DNA of 64,000 bases. Source: Halanaerobiales bacterium. Its GTDB lineage: Bacteria; Bacillota; Halanaerobiia; Halanaerobiales; Halanaerobiaceae. How positions within the stretch are numbered: position 1 is the first letter of the stretch; every line of letters starts with the position of its first letter. Position numbers and translations under genes: made by a program. Location of the stretch: assembly GCA_016278485.1 (NCBI GenBank), contig JADQBT010000012.1:1-64000 (forward strand). The letters run 5' to 3'. A model generated the notes under the pieces. It was not told where the DNA came from. It made no database searches and saw nothing but the letters and a program-made list of their open reading frames with translations. This document shows positions 60,879 through 64,000 of the stretch, in pieces.

Positions 60879-61916
60879 TTGAAAAAAAATAATCTTATTA
60901 TGGTTATTATTGTGTTGATTATTACAGTTGCGACAATAATTTTTATTAAAGAACCAGCAAGTAATGAAAATAATGAAAAAAATATCAAACAACCTGATCA
61001 AAATAAAAAAGTTGAAGTAGTAAAAGGAGTTTCTAATTATACATATTCGAATCTCCAAAAACAAATAAGTCAATTAGATGAACAATACACGCAAGTGCAA
61101 GTGACTACTTTTGGTCAATCAATTCAAAATAGAAAATTATATCTTTTAAAACTAGGTAGTGGTGAAAAGAAATTAGCAGTTATTGGTGGGGTACATGGCA
61201 GAGAATCTATTACCTCTCTTTTAATACTAAAGTTAATAGAAGAGTATAGCAAAGAGCAAGAAATAGCTAGTTATAATTTAACTAAGCTATTGGATGATGT
61301 AACATTTTACTTTGTGCCCATGCTCAATCCTGATGGCATAGAAATAGCAGTTAATGGTGTGGCAGATGGAGCTAAAAATAAAGAATTTTATCTGAAAGCA
61401 AATGAAGGAAGTACTGATTTTAAGCGGTGGAAGACTAATGCAAGAGGCGTTGATTTAAATAAACAATTTCCGGCTGATTGGGAAGGAGTTGCTTCTACTG
61501 AGGCATCTCATTTTGAATCATATAAAGGGTCTGGACCGGTCACTGAAGCAGAAAGCAAAGCTTTGTTTGAGTTGACAAAGAAAGAAGATTTTGATTTGGT
61601 AGTATGTTTTCACCATAGTGGTAATGTAATTTTTTGGTATTATAACCAAAAAGGTGAGCAATATCAAAGAGATTATGAGCTGGCAAAAAGAATAAGTAAT
61701 ATAAATGGTTATAAAGTTGTTCCACCTGAGGATAGTGATCAAGTTGCGGCTGGTTATAAGGACTGGTTTATAAAAGAGTTTAAAAAACCAGGTTTTACTA
61801 TTGAAATTGAAGAGGAAAAGACGGAACAACCACTTCCAGCTTATAATATAGAGAAATATTTAGCGGAAAATAAAAAAGTTTTATTAGAGTTGGCAACTTA
61901 TCTAGCCAATAATTAA
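60879..61916 (+). CDS. M14 family zinc carboxypeptidase
   Basis: The protein has 345 residues from TTG 60879. An N-terminal hydrophobic segment (about 6-21) makes it a membrane-anchored or secreted protein. The peptidase core has the zinc ligands in GGVHGRESITS (H and E), NPDGIEIAVNG, the substrate-arginine region RGVDLNKQFPADW, a third zinc histidine in CFHHSGNVI, and the catalytic glutamate in GFTIEIEEE. It resembles gamma-D-glutamyl-diaminopimelate peptidases that trim cell-wall peptides. Its end overlaps the convergent udk gene by 4 bases. Confidence 0.88.
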   Translation: MKKNNLIMVIIVLIITVATIIFIKEPASNENNEKNIKQPDQNKKVEVVKGVSNYTYSNLQKQISQLDEQYTQVQVTTFGQSIQNRKLYLLKLGSGEKKLAVIGGVHGRESITSLLILKLIEEYSKEQEIASYNLTKLLDDVTFYFVPMLNPDGIEIAVNGVADGAKNKEFYLKANEGSTDFKRWKTNARGVDLNKQFPADWEGVASTEASHFESYKGSGPVTEAESKALFELTKKEDFDLVVCFHHSGNVIFWYYNQKGEQYQRDYELAKRISNINGYKVVPPEDSDQVAAGYKDWFIKEFKKPGFTIEIEEEKTEQPLPAYNIEKYLAENKKVLLELATYLANN

Positions 61917-62533
61917 GCTTCAAATTCTGTAATATATGATTCAAGTTTAGTGTGGATGATATTTTTTGCTACTTCATTTAGACCACCTTCTGGGACAATA
62001 ATATCAGCATATCTCTTTGAAGGTTCGACAAATGATTCATGCATCGGTTTAACAGTGGAAAGGTATTGTTCATAGACAGATTCAACAGAACGGTTTCTTT
62101 TATTGATGTCTCGCATCATGCGGCGTAGGACACGGATATCTGCATCGGTATCAACAAATATTTTTATATTGAAAAGATCACGTAATTCTTTTTCAGCTAA
62201 AACTAAGATGCCTTCCACAATTATTACTGGTTTTGCCTTAATGATTGTTGTCTTATCCTGCCGGGTGTGGGTCGAAAAATCATAAGATGGCATTTCAATA
62301 AAATTCCCTTGCTGCAATTTTTTTAAATGAGTGATTAGTAGATCAGTCTCAAATGCATCAGGGTGGTCGTAATTAATTTTCTTTCTCTTTTCCACAGGCA
62401 AATGAGAGCGATCTTTATAATAATTATCATGTGGAATAACAATTGTTTTCTCCTCACCTAACTCTTCAATGAGTTTATTTACCAGTGTTGTCTTGCCAGA
62501 ACCTGTTCCACCTGCAATACCAACTAAAATCAT
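61913..62533 (-). CDS. udk: Uridine kinase
   Basis: The protein has 206 residues from ATG 62533 on the minus strand. It has the P-loop GIAGGTGSGKTTL (6-18), the Udk blocks HDNYYKDRSHLP near 35-46, NYDHPDAFETDLL near 54-66, PSYDFSTHTR near 82-91 and VEGILVLAEKELRDLFNIKIFVD in parts near 105-127. RRMMRDINKRNRS near 135-147 is also typical. It phosphorylates uridine and cytidine for pyrimidine salvage. It lies 28 bases after the M23 peptidase gene, which is upstream of it on the same strand. Confidence 0.94.
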   Translation of the reverse strand: MILVGIAGGTGSGKTTLVNKLIEELGEEKTIVIPHDNYYKDRSHLPVEKRKKINYDHPDAFETDLLITHLKKLQQGNFIEMPSYDFSTHTRQDKTTIIKAKPVIIVEGILVLAEKELRDLFNIKIFVDTDADIRVLRRMMRDINKRNRSVESVYEQYLSTVKPMHESFVEPSKRYADIIVPEGGLNEVAKNIIHTKLESYITEFEA

Positions 62534-62561
62534 ATTATATCATCTCCTATTAGCTATTTAT

Positions 62562-63434
62562 TTAAAGATTTTCGTTAAGCAAAATTTCGGGATTTACATA
62601 GACATTCCTCAATTTGGCTGTCCAGTGTAAATGGGGACCAGTTGAAAAACCAGTTGAACCAACAAAGCCTATAATTTCACCCTTTTTTACTTGATCACCT
62701 TTTTTAACATTAAAAGAACTTAGATGAGAGTAAGCGGTCGAAAGCTGATGCCCATGATCAATAATTATAGTATTACCAGTAACTAATAAGTTAGCAGCCA
62801 ATTTGACTATACCAGCATTAGATGCTTTAATGGCTGTACCTTTTTTTGCTGCTATATCTATTCCTGAATGTCGGTTGTTTAACTTTTTATTAACAAAACG
62901 AGTAGCTCCATAAGCTGTTGTGATTTCCCCCGCTACTGGCCAGATAAAATTACCCTTCCATAACTTCAATTCTTGAGAATTAAGCCGTGCATTTTTGACT
63001 AAAACAGCATCGGCTGCTTTTCTTTTTTTTGTCTTTTCTGCTACTGGCCGGACAATTTTCTCTTGATCATTTGAGACAGTTAGATAACTTTCTGGAAAAT
63101 TGCCAGAGCTAATAATTATCTTTTTTGTTGTTAATAGTTGGTCAGCTTGCATTAACTTGAGCTGATAATTGCCTGGTTTTGTCCAATATGAAATTCCTAT
63201 TAATAGTTCGGCTCTCTGATTTTTAGGAAAGGAATATGTTGCTTGGTTAAAAATAATTTTCAAATCCTTAATTTCTTTCGCAAGCTTTGTTTCGTTCAAA
63301 CTGACTTTTAAGATATCTCCTTGTTTAAGCTCTGTATGATTAAGATTTAATAATGAGTTAGCAAAAGAACTCTGTACTATTAACAGTAAAGCCAGCACTA
63401 AAAATAATGGTATTAGATTTTTTTTGTTTAGCAT
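62562..63434 (-). CDS. M23 family peptidase (LytM/NlpD-like)
   Basis: The protein has 290 residues from ATG 63434 on the minus strand (GAGGAG RBS; ATG 63449 overlaps this RBS). A signal peptide of about 29 residues (LIPLFLVLALLLIVQSSFA) is followed by a beta-rich N-terminal domain. The M23 domain (about 170-285) has HSGIDIAAKKGTAI (zinc H and D), DHGHQLSTAYSHLSSF and the HLHW motif that completes the zinc site. It probably cuts peptidoglycan peptides outside the membrane or activates amidases. Confidence 0.92.
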   Translation of the reverse strand: MLNKKNLIPLFLVLALLLIVQSSFANSLLNLNHTELKQGDILKVSLNETKLAKEIKDLKIIFNQATYSFPKNQRAELLIGISYWTKPGNYQLKLMQADQLLTTKKIIISSGNFPESYLTVSNDQEKIVRPVAEKTKKRKAADAVLVKNARLNSQELKLWKGNFIWPVAGEITTAYGATRFVNKKLNNRHSGIDIAAKKGTAIKASNAGIVKLAANLLVTGNTIIIDHGHQLSTAYSHLSSFNVKKGDQVKKGEIIGFVGSTGFSTGPHLHWTAKLRNVYVNPEILLNENL

Positions 63435-63614
63435 AAATAAACTCCTCATAAAATATTTTATAAATTATTACCTCTATCTATTATTCTGCAGTAAAATGAT
63501 CTTTATGTCAAATTAATTGTAACTAAAATGTAACCAGTCTTTGTTAATCTATAGATAAGTTAATTAAAGACAATTTATATAAGTGATAATTATTATTTTT
63601 ATAAGGAGGTTGAC

Positions 63615-64000
63615 ATGGTGGTTGAGAATAATCATGTTGGTATAGTTGGAACAGGAATATATATTCCTGATACAGTAATGACTGCTAAAGAAATAGCTGA
63701 GGCTACAAAAGGAAACTGGACCGAAGAAGCTATTAAGGATAAGCTTGGCATTATGCAAAAACCTATTCCTGGCAAAAATGATGGAACACAGGAGATGGGA
63801 GTAAGAGCGGCTAAAGATGCTTTGCAAAGGACGGGAGTTGATCCCAAAGAGATTGATCTGATTTTATGTGTAGGTGAAGAATGGAAAGAGTATCCGCTAA
63901 CTACTTCAGGAATCTATCTGCAGGAACAGATTGGTGCGACAAATGCCTGGGCCATTGATTTGCAGCAAAGATGCTGTACAACTGTGGCTGCTATGAAGAT
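63615..64000 (+). CDS. 3-oxoacyl-ACP synthase III-like protein (partial)
   Basis: The frame opens at ATG 63615 with AAGGAGG upstream and runs past the window end, so only 128 residues are seen. HVGIVGTGIYIPDTVMTAKEIAE starts the protein in sequence, followed by GVRAAKDALQRTGVDPKEID and the QQRCCTTVAAMK block near the window end, the position of the active-site cysteine in KAS III/FabH enzymes. The lack of the usual GI.R..R motif and of a strong ACP-docking signature makes a FabH-like thiolase of other function possible, such as an HMG-CoA-synthase-like enzyme. Confidence 0.8.
   Translation, partial: MVVENNHVGIVGTGIYIPDTVMTAKEIAEATKGNWTEEAIKDKLGIMQKPIPGKNDGTQEMGVRAAKDALQRTGVDPKEIDLILCVGEEWKEYPLTTSGIYLQEQIGATNAWAIDLQQRCCTTVAAMK

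Noticed and set aside
1-64000. CRISPR array, rRNA genes, complete IS element or prophage
   Set aside because: I looked for regularly spaced repeats, rRNA blocks, transposase motifs and phage structural genes and saw none. Only relics of mobile-type genes and one att-like fragment are present.

Overview
The window is AT-rich (roughly 30% GC by eye), with strong Shine-Dalgarno sites and textbook sigma-A promoters, which points to a low-GC Firmicute. A diderm envelope is suggested by an RND/MMPL exporter next to a LolA-like protein and a predicted outer-membrane beta-barrel. Together with the anaerobic-type enzymes (aldehyde:ferredoxin oxidoreductase, TRAP uptake), an organism of the Halanaerobiales type is the best guess. 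That assignment is inference, because the window contains no marker gene such as rRNA.

Region 1 (1-14.8 kb) is an accessory, partly decayed island. It holds a frameshifted RadC relic, a very AT-rich three-gene cassette ending in a HEPN-type protein, and a 47-bp copy of the 3' half of a tRNA-Cys gene that looks like an integration junction. Next come two broken pRiA4b ORF-3 family genes, a UPF0158 protein and relics of a PqqD-like/radical-SAM peptide-maturation locus. The island ends with a complete type II Wadjet (JetABCD) anti-plasmid system and a small cysteine-rich protein gene.

Region 2 (14.8-29 kb) starts with a PadR-controlled ABC exporter, a GNAT relic and a histidine phosphatase. A sigma-54 activator then precedes a consensus -24/-12 promoter that drives a 2-oxoacid/acetoin dehydrogenase-like E1 alpha/beta - TRAP transporter (DctPQM) - E2 operon. 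A second ABC exporter and a DegV protein follow.

Region 3 (29-35.7 kb) encodes a TetR repressor with two matching operators, the RND exporter, the LolA-like protein, the beta-barrel protein and a lipoprotein alpha/beta hydrolase. Region 4 (35.7-46.5 kb) is the most interesting metabolic locus. It combines a DeoR regulator and a ribose-type ABC importer with methylthioribose-1-phosphate isomerase, a solute-binding protein with no export signal, methylthioribose kinase, an aldehyde:ferredoxin oxidoreductase and a class II aldolase. I read this as import and catabolism of 5-methylthioribose or 5-deoxyribose by a DHAP-shunt-like route that ends in ferredoxin-linked aldehyde oxidation.

Region 5 (46.5-64 kb) is mostly housekeeping or miscellaneous. 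It contains a membrane protein, an antisense-strand 37-residue ORF, a transglutaminase-like protein, RarD, DUF1028, a DUF2703/ArsR pair, YwbE, a secreted metallo-beta-lactamase-fold protein with a lamin-tail domain, and an ABC ATPase relic. These are followed by a serine hydrolase, an HD protein, an M20 amidohydrolase, a second DegV, UvsE, tRNA-Leu and tRNA-Val, a CBS protein, an M14 carboxypeptidase, uridine kinase, an M23 peptidase and the start of a KAS III-like synthase cut by the window end.
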